Assembly: GCA_964406005.1 (NCBI GenBank) | Contig: CAYOPZ010000022.1 | Span: 1-45,344, forward strand | DNA: 45,344 nucleotides | Direction of reading: 5' to 3' | Source of the DNA: CAYOPZ01 sp964406005 | GTDB taxonomy: Bacteria > Bacteroidota > Bacteroidia > Bacteroidales > SM23-62 | Shown here: positions 1-7,793 of the stretch, in pieces | Position numbering within the stretch: position 1 is the first letter of the stretch | Layout: the number at the start of each line of letters is the position of its first letter | Translations under genes and position numbers: made by a program | Notes under the pieces: model-generated | What the model was told of the DNA's origin: nothing | The model's database searches: none | The model's input: only the letters and a program-made list of their open reading frames with translations

Positions 1-31
1 GCTTGTTTCATAAAAGTTACAGAATCATTAA

Positions 32-45
32 TGCGGTGACGACGA
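32..45. repeat. Left copy of 14-bp direct repeat matching the tRNA-Asp 3' end
   Basis: The 14 bases TGCGGTGACGACGA occur here and again, in the same orientation, at 1037-1050. There they form the 3' end of the tRNA-Asp gene plus two bases beyond it. The two copies bracket about 1 kb holding one ORF6N gene. A direct repeat of a tRNA 3' end is the usual footprint of site-specific integration, but no integrase is visible between the copies, so an attachment-site reading is inference. Confidence 0.45.
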
Positions 46-91
46 AACCGCAACCCTTTTATCTCCTTAACGGACATCAGACCGAAAACGA

Positions 92-628
92 TCATTTATA
101 TCCTATCTTTTTACGATTCTGCTGTTGTTCCAATTTTTGTTTCTCTTCTTTAAGTTGTTTTATATATTCCATAATTGCCATTATACTATTCTCATGTTCG
201 ACTAATGTAGTCTGCATATTCTCAAGTTTATGCCATATATCCTTATTATCCTTCAGAATTTCACGCAATCTGTTGTAAATACGGATAATCCGGATATTAA
301 CTTCAACAGCTCTATTGCTATACAGGACACTAGCCAACATTACAACACCGTGTTCTGTGAAAGCCATTGGTGCGTATCTTATTGAATCCCAACGCGAGGT
401 GCCAATTTGGCACCTCAAATTCTCGAATTCACCAAAGCTTAGTTCAAACATAAAGTCTTCCGGAAAGCGAGTTATATTTCTTCGAACAGCTCTTTTTAGC
501 TGTTTTGTTTCAACCGTATATAAATCAGCCAAATCAGCGTCAAGCATAACCTGTTTTCCCCGGATTAAATAGATCTTGTTCATAATCAAATCATCAGGAA
601 CCGGGATGCTGTTTTCTTCATTTTCCAC
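92..628 (-). CDS. ORF6N domain-containing protein
   Basis: This 178-residue protein has an N-terminal ORF6N domain (about residues 10-100): an IYLIRGKQVMLDADLADLY-like start, the KQLKRAVRRN and RFPEDFMFEL blocks, then the AFTEHGVVMLASVL segment. ORF6N domains are known from phage and mobile-element proteins and are thought to bind DNA. The C-terminal third is helical and charged (about residues 115-175), probably a coiled coil ending in a lysine/glutamine-rich tail. The gene is more AT-rich than the rsmD and rfb regions to its right and stands alone between a 14-bp direct repeat that includes the 3' end of tRNA-Asp, which suggests acquisition. A perfect 10-bp palindrome lies 17 bp upstream of the ATG and could be an operator. 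The domain call is firm; the biological role is unknown. Confidence 0.9.
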   Translation of the reverse strand: MENEENSIPVPDDLIMNKIYLIRGKQVMLDADLADLYTVETKQLKRAVRRNITRFPEDFMFELSFGEFENLRCQIGTSRWDSIRYAPMAFTEHGVVMLASVLYSNRAVEVNIRIIRIYNRLREILKDNKDIWHKLENMQTTLVEHENSIMAIMEYIKQLKEEKQKLEQQQNRKKIGYK

Positions 629-645
629 TGTTAGCTAATTCTGAA

Positions 646-655
646 TCAGTACTGA
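646..655. promoter_or_regulatory. Palindrome upstream of the ORF6N gene, possible operator
   Basis: TCAGTACTGA is a perfect 10-bp palindrome centred about 22 bp upstream of the ORF6N start codon. Its place and symmetry fit a binding site for a dimeric regulator, possibly the ORF6N protein itself. A palindrome this short can occur by chance, and no clear -7 element accompanies it. Confidence 0.2.
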
Positions 656-809
656 CTGATAATAACCACTGTGCATGGCTTAATGACACAGATTATCAAA
701 TATCATTACGGTAATAACAGGTTATAAGGAATTGTTCGGAGGGAAGAAAGATAAAGCCCCACTGGCGTTAGTATGAAAGCGTGCATTCAACGTTTTCCGG
801 AAAAATCAA

Positions 810-838
810 AAAACCCGCATAAATACGGGGTTTTGTTT
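810..838 (+). terminator. Hairpin with T-rich tail, possible rho-independent terminator
   Basis: AAAACCC pairs with GGGTTTT around a short AT-rich loop (with one bulged G), followed by TTTTGTTT on the plus strand. The shape is that of an intrinsic terminator, but no plus-strand gene ends just upstream. It may be a remnant, or may act in the minus direction, where the A-run at its left edge becomes a T-run. Confidence 0.4.
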
Positions 839-903
839 GAGGCGGTGGCGACGGGATTGCTCATCAGCCTGCAGCGGATTCGCGGACTCGAATTTGGGGG
901 ATT

Positions 904-918
904 GCAAAGGTTCAAATC
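904..918. repeat. Left arm of 15-bp inverted repeat beside tRNA-Asp
   Basis: GCAAAGGTTCAAATC is exactly complementary to 1025-1039 (GATTTGAACCTTTGC), which runs up to the first base (discriminator) of the tRNA-Asp 3' end. The sequence resembles a tRNA T-loop (GGTTCAAATC), so the arm may descend from a tRNA fragment. Between the arms lie the tRNA terminator and further A/T-rich inverted pairs. Confidence 0.5.
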
Positions 919-984
919 TCAAATGCTTCGCATTTTCGTTTTGTTTTTCCATTCAACTTCAGAAAACAGGTTTTCTTCGTTCTC

Positions 985-1025
985 TGAAAAAACAAAACCG
1001 CCACCCCGATTTCATCGGAGTGGCG
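985..1025 (-). terminator. Rho-independent terminator of tRNA-Asp
   Basis: Read on the minus strand, 1025-999 forms a 12-bp stem (CGCCACTCCGAT pairing with ATCGGGGTGGCG, one G-T wobble) with a GAA loop, followed at once by GTTTTGTTTTTT. It lies 13 bp past the 3' end of the tRNA-Asp gene in its direction of transcription. This is a textbook intrinsic terminator. Confidence 0.85.
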
Positions 1026-1036
1026 ATTTGAACCTT

Positions 1037-1050
1037 TGCGGTGACGACGA
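1037..1050. repeat. Right copy of 14-bp direct repeat, at the tRNA-Asp 3' end
   Basis: This copy of TGCGGTGACGACGA covers the last 12 bases of tRNA-Asp and two bases beyond. The intact tRNA lies on this side, as expected if an element had entered at the tRNA 3' end and restored it. Confidence 0.45.
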
Positions 1051-1112
1051 GACTCGAACTCGCGACCTCCGGCGTGACAGGCCGGCATTCTAACCAACTG
1101 AACTACGCCACC
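1039..1112 (-). tRNA. tRNA-Asp (GTC)
   Basis: The minus-strand sequence folds into a complete cloverleaf of 74 nt. The acceptor stem GGTGGCG pairs with CGTCACC (one G-T), the D-arm includes AGTTCAGTTGGTTAGAA, the anticodon arm is CCGGCCTGTCACGCCGG with anticodon GTC, and the T-arm carries GAGTTCGAGTCTC. The discriminator base is G, as expected for aspartate, and CCA is not encoded. It lies 58 bp downstream of rsmD on the same strand, so it could be co-transcribed, and it is followed by a strong terminator. Its 3' end takes part in a 14-bp direct repeat with 32-45. Confidence 0.95.
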
Positions 1113-1170
1113 GTTCAATGGCGATGCAAAATTAAGTTAATTTTTGATTTTCCAAAAGACCGGCAGGGAA

Positions 1171-1707
1171 TTATTTCCAGCCGAATATTGAGAAGTGCAC
1201 GTTCCCGTATCTTCTGGATTCGAGGAAGTTGGGATGTTGGCTGAAAATATGCTTCCTGCCGTGTTCAAGGATGAACCATCCTTCCTCTTGCAGGATATTA
1301 AGGTTGAAGATCCGGTCCGGGATCCCTGGGATCCCTTCGAGGTCATACGGGGGATCGGCAAAGATCAGGTCGTACCTTTCTGCGGACCTTTCGATGAACC
1401 TGAATGCATCCGACCGGCAAACCCGTATCGCATCCATGCCCAATGCGGAGATCGTTTTTTTCAGGAACGCACAGGATCGGGGATCCGCTTCGACCAGGTC
1501 AACCTTTACCGCACCGCGGGATGCGAATTCGAGGCTTATACTTCCGGTTCCGCCGAAAAGGTCAAGTACCCGGAGATTCTCAAGATCAATATGGTTCTTA
1601 AGGACATTGAATAATCCCTCCCTGGCGAAATCGGTGGTGGGCCTGGCTCTGAATCCTGCCGGCACGGGAATGTGCCGGCCTCTGTATTTTCCGCTTATTA
1701 TACGCAA
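1171..1707 (-). CDS. rsmD: 16S rRNA (guanine(966)-N(2))-methyltransferase RsmD
   Basis: The 178-residue protein matches RsmD in length and motifs. It begins MRIISGKYRGR, has the RPTTDFAREGLFNVL block (about 22-36), an SAM-binding LDLFGGTGS loop (48-56), and the catalytic DPPY motif (118-121). RsmD methylates G966 of 16S rRNA in the assembled small subunit, using S-adenosylmethionine. The start codon overlaps the end of the DUF3822 gene by 10 bp. This DUF3822-rsmD pairing is familiar in Bacteroidota and supports one transcription unit. The tRNA-Asp gene follows 58 bp downstream. Confidence 0.95.
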   Translation of the reverse strand: MRIISGKYRGRHIPVPAGFRARPTTDFAREGLFNVLKNHIDLENLRVLDLFGGTGSISLEFASRGAVKVDLVEADPRSCAFLKKTISALGMDAIRVCRSDAFRFIERSAERYDLIFADPPYDLEGIPGIPDRIFNLNILQEEGWFILEHGRKHIFSQHPNFLESRRYGNVHFSIFGWK

Positions 1708-2540
1708 TGGTAGACCTTGAACAGGGTTGTGTAATGATGGTCCTGTATTTTATTGAAGACGGGCGGGTACCGGAATCCGGAAGGCGCTTTCCGGAATGCC
1801 AGGTTTTTGAAATACCGGCGCAGAAATGAAGGGCGATCTGAAAATTTATCCATATTCCCGGATAAAAAAACCTGTGTGCTTTTCTGGTCCAGTCCCAGTT
1901 TATCGAAAACAAACAGGATGAAATACAATATGTCTTCGTCGGAACGAAAACGGAAGCTGTTCTGAAATTTCAGCTTATGTCCGTCGCTGACAATGATGTC
2001 GAAGTGCCTGTTGAAGAAATGTACGTTCACCGTCAGGTCCGGATCATGACCGAGTACTTCCTCAACCATGGGGGAAACGGGATGAAAAAAGGAGGCATTT
2101 ACCCAGGACCTCAGGAACAGGTTTGCAATTTCATGATAGACCGGGAAAATAATATAGGCGTCTGCAAGCCTCAGGTAGTTGTAATGCAGTTCGTCCAGGT
2201 TCTTGAGCGGATGGTTGAATTCGAAGTAGGATTTCAGCTGGTTCCTGTCAAAAAGGGCTGCCGGCAGGAGCGTAGAACGGATGTCAGGGTGAATGCAGGC
2301 TACACTGGCATAGGATTGCCGGAGCAGGGGGTCTTCTCCGATCAGCTTTTCGATCTGTTCATAAAGATGATCGTCTGACCGGGTATCCGGAAAGGCATAC
2401 TGTTTCAGCCCCAGGTATTTTCCGGAGGACGGATCCAGGAACGCCAGCAATAACCCGTACGTGTCAGCCTGTACGGAAAGATGGTAAATACCGGTTTTGT
2501 TCAGGTCGAATGTTTCATCCAGGAGCTCGAGTTGCAGCAT
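1698..2540 (-). CDS. DUF3822 family protein
   Basis: This 280-residue protein is recognised mainly by its place directly before rsmD and by its layout: a short N-terminal strand-rich segment (TYGLLLAFLDPSSGKYLGLK), a central acidic region, and a C-terminal half with the FNRHFDIIVSDGHKLKFQN block and the YFILFVFDKLGLDQ segment. The two halves look like a duplicated actin/RNase H-type fold, an arrangement I associate with this family; the fold is inference. No signal peptide or membrane helix is seen. The function is unknown. Its 3' end overlaps rsmD by 10 bp, so the two are probably translationally coupled. Confidence 0.8.
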   Translation of the reverse strand: MLQLELLDETFDLNKTGIYHLSVQADTYGLLLAFLDPSSGKYLGLKQYAFPDTRSDDHLYEQIEKLIGEDPLLRQSYASVACIHPDIRSTLLPAALFDRNQLKSYFEFNHPLKNLDELHYNYLRLADAYIIFPVYHEIANLFLRSWVNASFFHPVSPMVEEVLGHDPDLTVNVHFFNRHFDIIVSDGHKLKFQNSFRFRSDEDILYFILFVFDKLGLDQKSTQVFLSGNMDKFSDRPSFLRRYFKNLAFRKAPSGFRYPPVFNKIQDHHYTTLFKVYHCV

Positions 2541-2550
2541 AGAAAATGGT

Positions 2551-3189
2551 TTACTCCCAGTTCCCTGCGTTGTTTGTAGCCTCTGTGAGTGAACCGACTT
2601 TCAGCCCGGGATAGCCCGTGATCATTTCTCTTTCTTCCTTGTAGTTTATGATCAGTTGCCTGTCGAGCCCGGCAAGCAGTACATCGTAGGGGACCTTTGC
2701 CTCGAATACCTTTATTGCCACTTTTGATGCGGTCTGGATCTCTCCGGCACCCATTTCGAATTTATGCCCCGGGGCAAATGGTACATACCGGAGGGAATCA
2801 ATGGGATATCCGGCCCGGAACAAAGAGTCTTTCACGCTCAGCCGGATGGTATCCCTGACGATCAAACCCTCTTTCAACGCCTGTAATTCGGCTTTTTCCT
2901 TCCCGATTTCTTCAATCAGGGAGTCCGGTGCGCTTCCTATGGCCCTGACCACGGAAAAGGAATCATTTTTCAGAAAATTTATCAGGGTGTCGAAATCGCC
3001 TGTAAACTTTGTATATTCCGATTTATAGGCAAGCTGGGCAGTACGTATGTCTTTCAGCCGCTGGATTGTCGCCGTCTCCCTCCGGTCTTTCTCCCTGTTA
3101 AAATCGATGGGTTTGTTGATGCTTCTCCAGACCAGGTAGCTCAATGCAACTATGGCAACAAGTAAAATAAGCTGAATGATCGTTTTCAT
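2551..3189 (-). CDS. Membrane-anchored protein of unknown function
   Basis: The 212-residue protein starts with a hydrophobic helix (about residues 5-22, IIQLILLVAIVALSYLVW), which probably anchors it in the inner membrane with the rest outside. A charged helical stretch follows (RETATIQRLKDIRTAQLAYKSEY, about 38-60) and then a mixed domain ending in a GLKVGSL tail. The LKDIRTAQLAYK part recalls the helix after the membrane anchor in pilin-like proteins, but no prepilin cleavage site is evident. It is 10 bp upstream of DUF3822 and likely the first gene of this small operon. I do not recognise the family. Confidence 0.65.
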   Translation of the reverse strand: MKTIIQLILLVAIVALSYLVWRSINKPIDFNREKDRRETATIQRLKDIRTAQLAYKSEYTKFTGDFDTLINFLKNDSFSVVRAIGSAPDSLIEEIGKEKAELQALKEGLIVRDTIRLSVKDSLFRAGYPIDSLRYVPFAPGHKFEMGAGEIQTASKVAIKVFEAKVPYDVLLAGLDRQLIINYKEEREMITGYPGLKVGSLTEATNNAGNWE

Positions 3190-3221
3190 TTAATTGCCGG
3201 GAATTTGGTTATGCCTTGCGT

Positions 3222-3229
3222 CAAAATTA
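3222..3229 (-). promoter_or_regulatory. Possible -7 promoter element for the 3189-1171 operon
   Basis: On the minus strand this reads TAATTTTG, matching the Bacteroidota -7 consensus TAnnTTTG. It lies 33 bp before the start codon at 3189. No strong -33 partner was found in the AT-rich DNA upstream, so the call rests on the -7 box and position. Confidence 0.4.
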
Positions 3230-3278
3230 ATATAAAAAATTAAATTTAAAATCGCATACGGGAGAATAATACCACAGC

Positions 3279-4700
3279 ATGCTGAAGGACCATATTGCCG
3301 ATCTTTTAAAGAAAAACCTGGGTTATGAACCGACAGGAAGCCAGGAGAAAATGTTGTCGGAACTGGCCGCTTTCATCCTCCCTTCAAATGCAACGGACAT
3401 TATGCTGGTGAATGGTTTCGCCGGTACGGGAAAAACCACTTTGATCCGTTCCCTTGTCCACACCCTGGACAGTTTCCGGTTACGCTATGTCCTGCTGGCA
3501 CCCACCGGACGGGCGGCGAAAGTCCTGTCAAACTACACGGAACGGACTGCGTATACGGTACATAAAAAGATATACCGCCAGAAATCGAGCAGGGACGGCC
3601 TGGGTCAGTTTGTGCTCGACAGGAATTTACAGAAGGATACACTGTTTATCGTGGATGAAGCTTCAGTGATCGCCAACCAGGGGAATGATCAGAACATGTT
3701 CGGAAGCGGAAGGCTCCTGGATGACCTGATCGAATATGTCTACGGCAGGGAAGGCTGTAAACTGCTCCTGGCAGGGGATGTCGCCCAACTGCCTCCCGTC
3801 GGGCTGGATATAAGCCCCGCCCTGGACAGGGACATCCTCGGGGCCTATAATCTTACGGTACGGGAGGTATTGCTTGATGAGGTGATCCGGCAATCCCGCG
3901 ATTCAGGAATACTGATGAATGCAACCCGGATCCGGAAACTTGCGGTCGGTCAGCGGAACGAATGGCCCCGGTTCGTTACCGGCAAATACAATGACATTGC
4001 CACGGTCAGCGGGAATGAACTGATAGGGGAGATTTCCAGTGCCTATGAGAGGGTGGGCATGTCAAATACCATTGTCGTTACACGTTCAAACAAAAGGGCC
4101 AATTACTACAATGCAGGGATTCGCAGCAACATACTCTGGAAAGAGCAGGAGATCACTGCAGGGGATATGCTTATGGTGGTACGTAACAATTATTTCTGGA
4201 CCCGGGATGAAAGGGAGATGGATTTCATAGCCAACGGAGACATTGCCGAAATCACCGGTATACACCGGTACGAGGAGAGGTATGGATTCCGTTTTGCGGA
4301 TGTGACCCTTCGTTTCCCCGATTACCGGCAGCTTGAAATGGATGTAAAGCTCATGCTTGATACCCTTCAACTGGCATTGCCTTCACTTGGGATGGAAGAA
4401 AACCGGCGTTTATATTTCAGTATACTGGAGGACTATCCGGAGGTGAAGAATAAAAGGAAGAAGTATGAACTGGCAAGGGAACATCCTTTTTACAATGCCC
4501 TCCAGGTGAAATATGCATATGCCGTTACATGCCATAAGGCACAGGGGGGACAGTGGGATACCGTCTTCGTGGATCAGGGGTTCGTTCACAGGGACATGAT
4601 CAACACGGAGTATTACAGGTGGTTGTATACGGCAGTTACCAGGGCTGAAAGACAGCTTTACCTGATCAACTTCGGGAAGCAGTTTTTTGCCGGGAATTGA
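3279..4700 (+). CDS. RecD-like superfamily 1 ATP-dependent DNA helicase
   Basis: The 473-residue protein is a compact SF1 helicase. Walker A is GFAGTGKTT (46-54), followed by the LLAPTGRAAKVLS motif Ia and the FIVDEASVI Walker B. Motif III is LLLAGDVAQLPPVG, and the UvrD_C_2-type C-terminus carries AVTCHKAQGGQWDTVFVD and ends with YTAVTRAERQLYL. Such single-subunit helicases are common in Bacteroidota and are annotated as AAA family ATPase or RecD-like helicase; they are thought to act in DNA repair or recombination, though not as part of RecBCD. It is monocistronic, divergent from the 3189 operon and convergent with the YjbQ-family gene only 12 bp away. Confidence 0.92.
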   Translation: MLKDHIADLLKKNLGYEPTGSQEKMLSELAAFILPSNATDIMLVNGFAGTGKTTLIRSLVHTLDSFRLRYVLLAPTGRAAKVLSNYTERTAYTVHKKIYRQKSSRDGLGQFVLDRNLQKDTLFIVDEASVIANQGNDQNMFGSGRLLDDLIEYVYGREGCKLLLAGDVAQLPPVGLDISPALDRDILGAYNLTVREVLLDEVIRQSRDSGILMNATRIRKLAVGQRNEWPRFVTGKYNDIATVSGNELIGEISSAYERVGMSNTIVVTRSNKRANYYNAGIRSNILWKEQEITAGDMLMVVRNNYFWTRDEREMDFIANGDIAEITGIHRYEERYGFRFADVTLRFPDYRQLEMDVKLMLDTLQLALPSLGMEENRRLYFSILEDYPEVKNKRKKYELAREHPFYNALQVKYAYAVTCHKAQGGQWDTVFVDQGFVHRDMINTEYYRWLYTAVTRAERQLYLINFGKQFFAGN

Positions 4701-4712
4701 ATGGTCCCGGGG

Positions 4713-5129
4713 CTATTCCCCAATGATCTTGACCAGTACCCGTTTGCGCCTCATCCCGTCGAACTCGCCGTAGAATATCTGCTCCCACGGACCGAAATCA
4801 AGCTTTCCTCCTGTAATTGCCACCACTACTTCCCGCCCCATGATGGTCCGTTTGAGATGCGCATCCGCATTGTCTTCGTACCCGTTATGCTTGTACTGCG
4901 AGTAAGGTTTTTCAGGGGCCAGTTTTTCCAGCCAGACCTCAAAATCCTGATGCAATCCGGATTCATCGTCATTGATGAACACACTTGCACTGATGTGCAT
5001 TGCGTTAACGAGTACCAGGCCTTCTTTTACTCCGCTTTCAGCCATGCAGCTTTGCACTTGGGGCGTTATGTTTACAAGTTGCCGGCGCTGTGGAATCTCG
5101 AACCATAGTTCTTTTCTGTAGGATTTCAT
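4713..5129 (-). CDS. YjbQ family (UPF0047) protein
   Basis: The 138-residue length and motifs fit the secondary thiamine-phosphate synthase enzyme/YjbQ family: the KEGLVLVNAMHISASVFIND block with its conserved His-x-Ser-Ala, the DAHLKRTIMG segment, and the C-terminal GPWEQIFYGEFDG motif. Family members are small trimeric proteins with a conserved His cluster. Weak thiamine-phosphate synthase activity has been reported, but the physiological role is unsettled. It sits 8 bp upstream of the phosphohexomutase gene on the same strand, which is transcribed towards it, so it may be the last gene of the sugar-nucleotide operon. Confidence 0.88.
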   Translation of the reverse strand: MKSYRKELWFEIPQRRQLVNITPQVQSCMAESGVKEGLVLVNAMHISASVFINDDESGLHQDFEVWLEKLAPEKPYSQYKHNGYEDNADAHLKRTIMGREVVVAITGGKLDFGPWEQIFYGEFDGMRRKRVLVKIIGE

Positions 5130-5137
5130 TGGCGGTT

Positions 5138-6898
5138 TTAATTATCTTGTGAAGTTACTATTTTCAGATCTTTTTTCACATGTTCAATCTTTTTTTCCAG
5201 CATGGCCCTTGACCGGGGATAGGTTTCATGGCTTTCAAGGTTTCCCTTTACACTGAAATAGAACTTGATCTTGGGTTCCGTCCCGGAGGGCCTTATGGAG
5301 ACCCGGGTGTTGTCCTCGGTAATGTATTGCAAAACGTTCGAGTGGGGCAGGTCAATCGCTGTTTTTCTGCCTGCAGACACTTCCAGGCTTTCCCCGCTAA
5401 GATAATCGTGCACCATCGACACTTTTGAACCGGCCAGACGGGAAGGAGGCGACAAGCGGTAATCTTCCATCATTTTTGCGATGGTTTCCGTACCGCTTTT
5501 ACCCTTTTTGTAGATGGAGACCAGGCTTTCATGGTACAATCCGAATTCAATGTAAATATCCAGAAGCAGGTCATACAGGGATTTACCCTTTTCCCCGGCC
5601 CAGGCGGCAGTTTCGGCAATCAGGGCACAGGCCATGACAGCATCCTTGTCCCTGACAAAATCACCGGCCAGGTACCCGTAACTTTCCTCGGCCCCTGCGA
5701 TGAATTTCATTTTTCCCTCTTCCCGCAGCATGATTCCGGCGATGTATTTAAAGCCCGTAAGCACATTGAATATCCTGACGCCATAGCTGGCGGCGATTTC
5801 GGCAAGAAGCTCGGTGGTTACGATGGTCTTTACCACGTATTCCCTGCCAGACAGTTTTCCTTTTTCCGACCACTGCCTGATAAGATAATAGAACAGGAGG
5901 GAACCTGTCTGGTTCCCGTTAAGCAGGATGAGACGATTGTTATTGTCGCGTACGGCAATACCTACCCTGTCGGCATCGGGATCGGTACCCATAACCAGAT
6001 CGGCACCTACCTGTTCGGCTTTGTCCAGTGCCATGGAAAGCGCAGCAGGTTCTTCGGGATTCGGCGAATGTACGGTCGGGAATTCCCCGTTTACCTGGTC
6101 CTGTTCCGGCACATGGAAGACATTTGAAAATCCGAATTTTTTCAGAGCCTCGGGCACCAGCTTGACACCGGATCCGTGGATGGGTGTGTAGACGATTTTC
6201 AGATCGCGGTGTTTGCGAATGGCTTCGGGTGACAGGGATAATGTCGATATTCTTTCCAGGTATTCCCGGTCAAACCCGACAGGGATGGTTCTTACCAGGC
6301 TCTGATCACCTTCAAACCTGATATCGTTGATGCCGGAGATACCCTTGACTTCTGTGATTATATTCCGATCGTGCGGTGCTATGATCTGACCTCCGTCTTC
6401 CCAGTACACCTTGTATCCGTTATATTCCTTCGGGTTGTGAGAGGCAGTGATGACCACTCCTGCCTGGCAGCCGAAGGCACGAATGGCAAATGACAGTTGA
6501 GGGGTGGGCCTCAATTCGGTGAATATGAAAGCCCTGATCCTGTTTGCAGCCAGAACTTTTGCCGTGGTTTCCGCATAAAGCCTGCTGTTGTTTCTGCAAT
6601 CATGAGCGATGGCAACGCTGATTTCCCTGCGCTCCCCGAAGTATGACCGGAGATAGTTTGCAAGCCCCTGAGTGGCCATCCCTACCGTATATATATTCAT
6701 CCGGTTCGTACCCGCTCCCATTACACCGCGCAGTCCGCCGGTACCGAATTCGAGGTTCCTGTAAAAGGATTCTACCAGTTCGGTTTCGTCATGATTCAGC
6801 ATATGTTCGATCTGCCGGCGGGTATCCGTGTCGATATTGCTGGCAAGCCAGACGGCCGCTTGCTTTTTAACATTCCTGATCAGGTTTTCCTGTTCCAT
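5138..6898 (-). CDS. Phosphoglucomutase/phosphomannomutase family phospho-sugar mutase
   Basis: The 586-residue alpha-D-phosphohexomutase shows all four active-site loops: the phosphoserine loop TASHNP (Ser153), the Mg-binding GTDPDADR, the sugar-binding GAEESYG, and the phosphate-binding RPSGTEPKIKF. It interconverts hexose 1- and 6-phosphates, most likely glucose, and would supply glucose-1-phosphate to RfbA and to UDP-glucose formation. A longer frame opens at 6970, but it would overlap rfbD by 62 bp with no family-like sequence; the ATG at 6898 (MEQENL) leaves a 10-bp gap and gives the usual length. Substrate choice (glucose versus mannose or glucosamine) cannot be settled from sequence alone. 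Confidence 0.93.
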   Translation of the reverse strand: MEQENLIRNVKKQAAVWLASNIDTDTRRQIEHMLNHDETELVESFYRNLEFGTGGLRGVMGAGTNRMNIYTVGMATQGLANYLRSYFGERREISVAIAHDCRNNSRLYAETTAKVLAANRIRAFIFTELRPTPQLSFAIRAFGCQAGVVITASHNPKEYNGYKVYWEDGGQIIAPHDRNIITEVKGISGINDIRFEGDQSLVRTIPVGFDREYLERISTLSLSPEAIRKHRDLKIVYTPIHGSGVKLVPEALKKFGFSNVFHVPEQDQVNGEFPTVHSPNPEEPAALSMALDKAEQVGADLVMGTDPDADRVGIAVRDNNNRLILLNGNQTGSLLFYYLIRQWSEKGKLSGREYVVKTIVTTELLAEIAASYGVRIFNVLTGFKYIAGIMLREEGKMKFIAGAEESYGYLAGDFVRDKDAVMACALIAETAAWAGEKGKSLYDLLLDIYIEFGLYHESLVSIYKKGKSGTETIAKMMEDYRLSPPSRLAGSKVSMVHDYLSGESLEVSAGRKTAIDLPHSNVLQYITEDNTRVSIRPSGTEPKIKFYFSVKGNLESHETYPRSRAMLEKKIEHVKKDLKIVTSQDN

Positions 6899-6908
6899 TC
6901 GGACGGGC

Positions 6909-7781
6909 TTATATTTTGTTGATTTCTTCCAGGCACATGCCAAGGCTGTCCTTCCAGTGCGGTATTTCAATATTGTAGTCCGTACGGATCTTATCCTTGC
7001 TCATTACACTATAGCGTGGTCTTTCGGCATGCGTGATATATTCCTTTGATTCGATGGGTACCACCGAACACCGGGCGGATATTCTCTCCACGATTTCCTT
7101 TGCGAATTCGTACCAGCTGCAGATGCCTTCATTTGAGTAATGATACAGGTCAAGGCGTGGGGGCCGGGCGTTTTTGTGGTCGGCCAGGATCATCTTCAAT
7201 ATCTGGTTTGCAAGATCCCGGGCATTTGTCGGACAGCCTGTCTGGTCAAAAACCACATTCAGCCGGTCTCTTTCCTTTGATAACCTTATAATGGTTTTTA
7301 CAAAGTTATGGCCATAGACGGAATATAACCAGCTTGTCCTGATTATGATTCCCCGGTTGATATCCCGTATGGCATGTTCGCCTTCCAGTTTGCTCCTGCC
7401 GTATACGGACCTGGGATTCACCATGTCGGATTCCGTGTATGGCGTATTCTTACGACCGTCGAAGACATAATCTGTCGATATGTGGATCAGCTGGATCCTG
7501 CGCTCATCACAGATCCTGGCCAGTTTCGACACGGCTTCGCTATTAAGTGCAAACGCCTGGTTGGGTTCGTCTTCAGCCTTGTCAACGTCCGTATAGGCAG
7601 CACAGTTGATGAGGTACCGGTAACGTCCCGAGTCCAGGGTCCGGTTTATCTGATCCTCACTGCTTATATCCAGTTCCTCCAGATCCGTTTTCAGGACGAG
7701 CAGATTGTCAAAACCACCGGATAACCTTCCTATTTCGCTCCCAAGCTGTCCCTTTGCCCCTGTAAGTAATACGGAAATCAT
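6909..7781 (-). CDS. rfbD: dTDP-4-dehydrorhamnose reductase
   Basis: This 290-residue short-chain dehydrogenase has the N-terminal nucleotide-binding GAKGQLGSEIG loop (8-18), the NCAAYTDVDKAE block typical of RfbD, HISTDYVFDG, and the catalytic YGRSKLEGE (Tyr-x3-Lys). RfbD reduces dTDP-4-dehydro-L-rhamnose to dTDP-L-rhamnose, the last step of rhamnose activation for O-antigen or capsule. It lies 12 bp after rfbC in the operon. Confidence 0.95.
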   Translation of the reverse strand: MISVLLTGAKGQLGSEIGRLSGGFDNLLVLKTDLEELDISSEDQINRTLDSGRYRYLINCAAYTDVDKAEDEPNQAFALNSEAVSKLARICDERRIQLIHISTDYVFDGRKNTPYTESDMVNPRSVYGRSKLEGEHAIRDINRGIIIRTSWLYSVYGHNFVKTIIRLSKERDRLNVVFDQTGCPTNARDLANQILKMILADHKNARPPRLDLYHYSNEGICSWYEFAKEIVERISARCSVVPIESKEYITHAERPRYSVMSKDKIRTDYNIEIPHWKDSLGMCLEEINKI

Positions 7782-7793
7782 GGCCTGCCTGTT

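Larger units (their letters stand above)
629..1038. other. Intergenic region with hairpins and tRNA-like debris
   Basis: No credible gene lies here; the open frames that cross it have no family resemblance, and one only reads through the tRNA. It holds the small palindrome at 646-655, a hairpin at 810-834, a degenerate copy of the tRNA 3'-end repeat at 842-854 (GCGGTGGCGACGG, two mismatches), and a 15-bp inverted repeat (904-918 with 1025-1039). It also holds the tRNA-Asp terminator. The pile-up of tRNA-end-like pieces suggests a repeatedly used insertion or recombination site. Confidence 0.5.

Noticed and set aside
773..1093. 106-residue plus-strand open frame with a DETRTRDLRRDR-like tail
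   Set aside because: It runs through the antisense strand of the tRNA-Asp gene, its terminator and repeats. Such tRNA-antisense peptides are common spurious predictions, and it has no family features.
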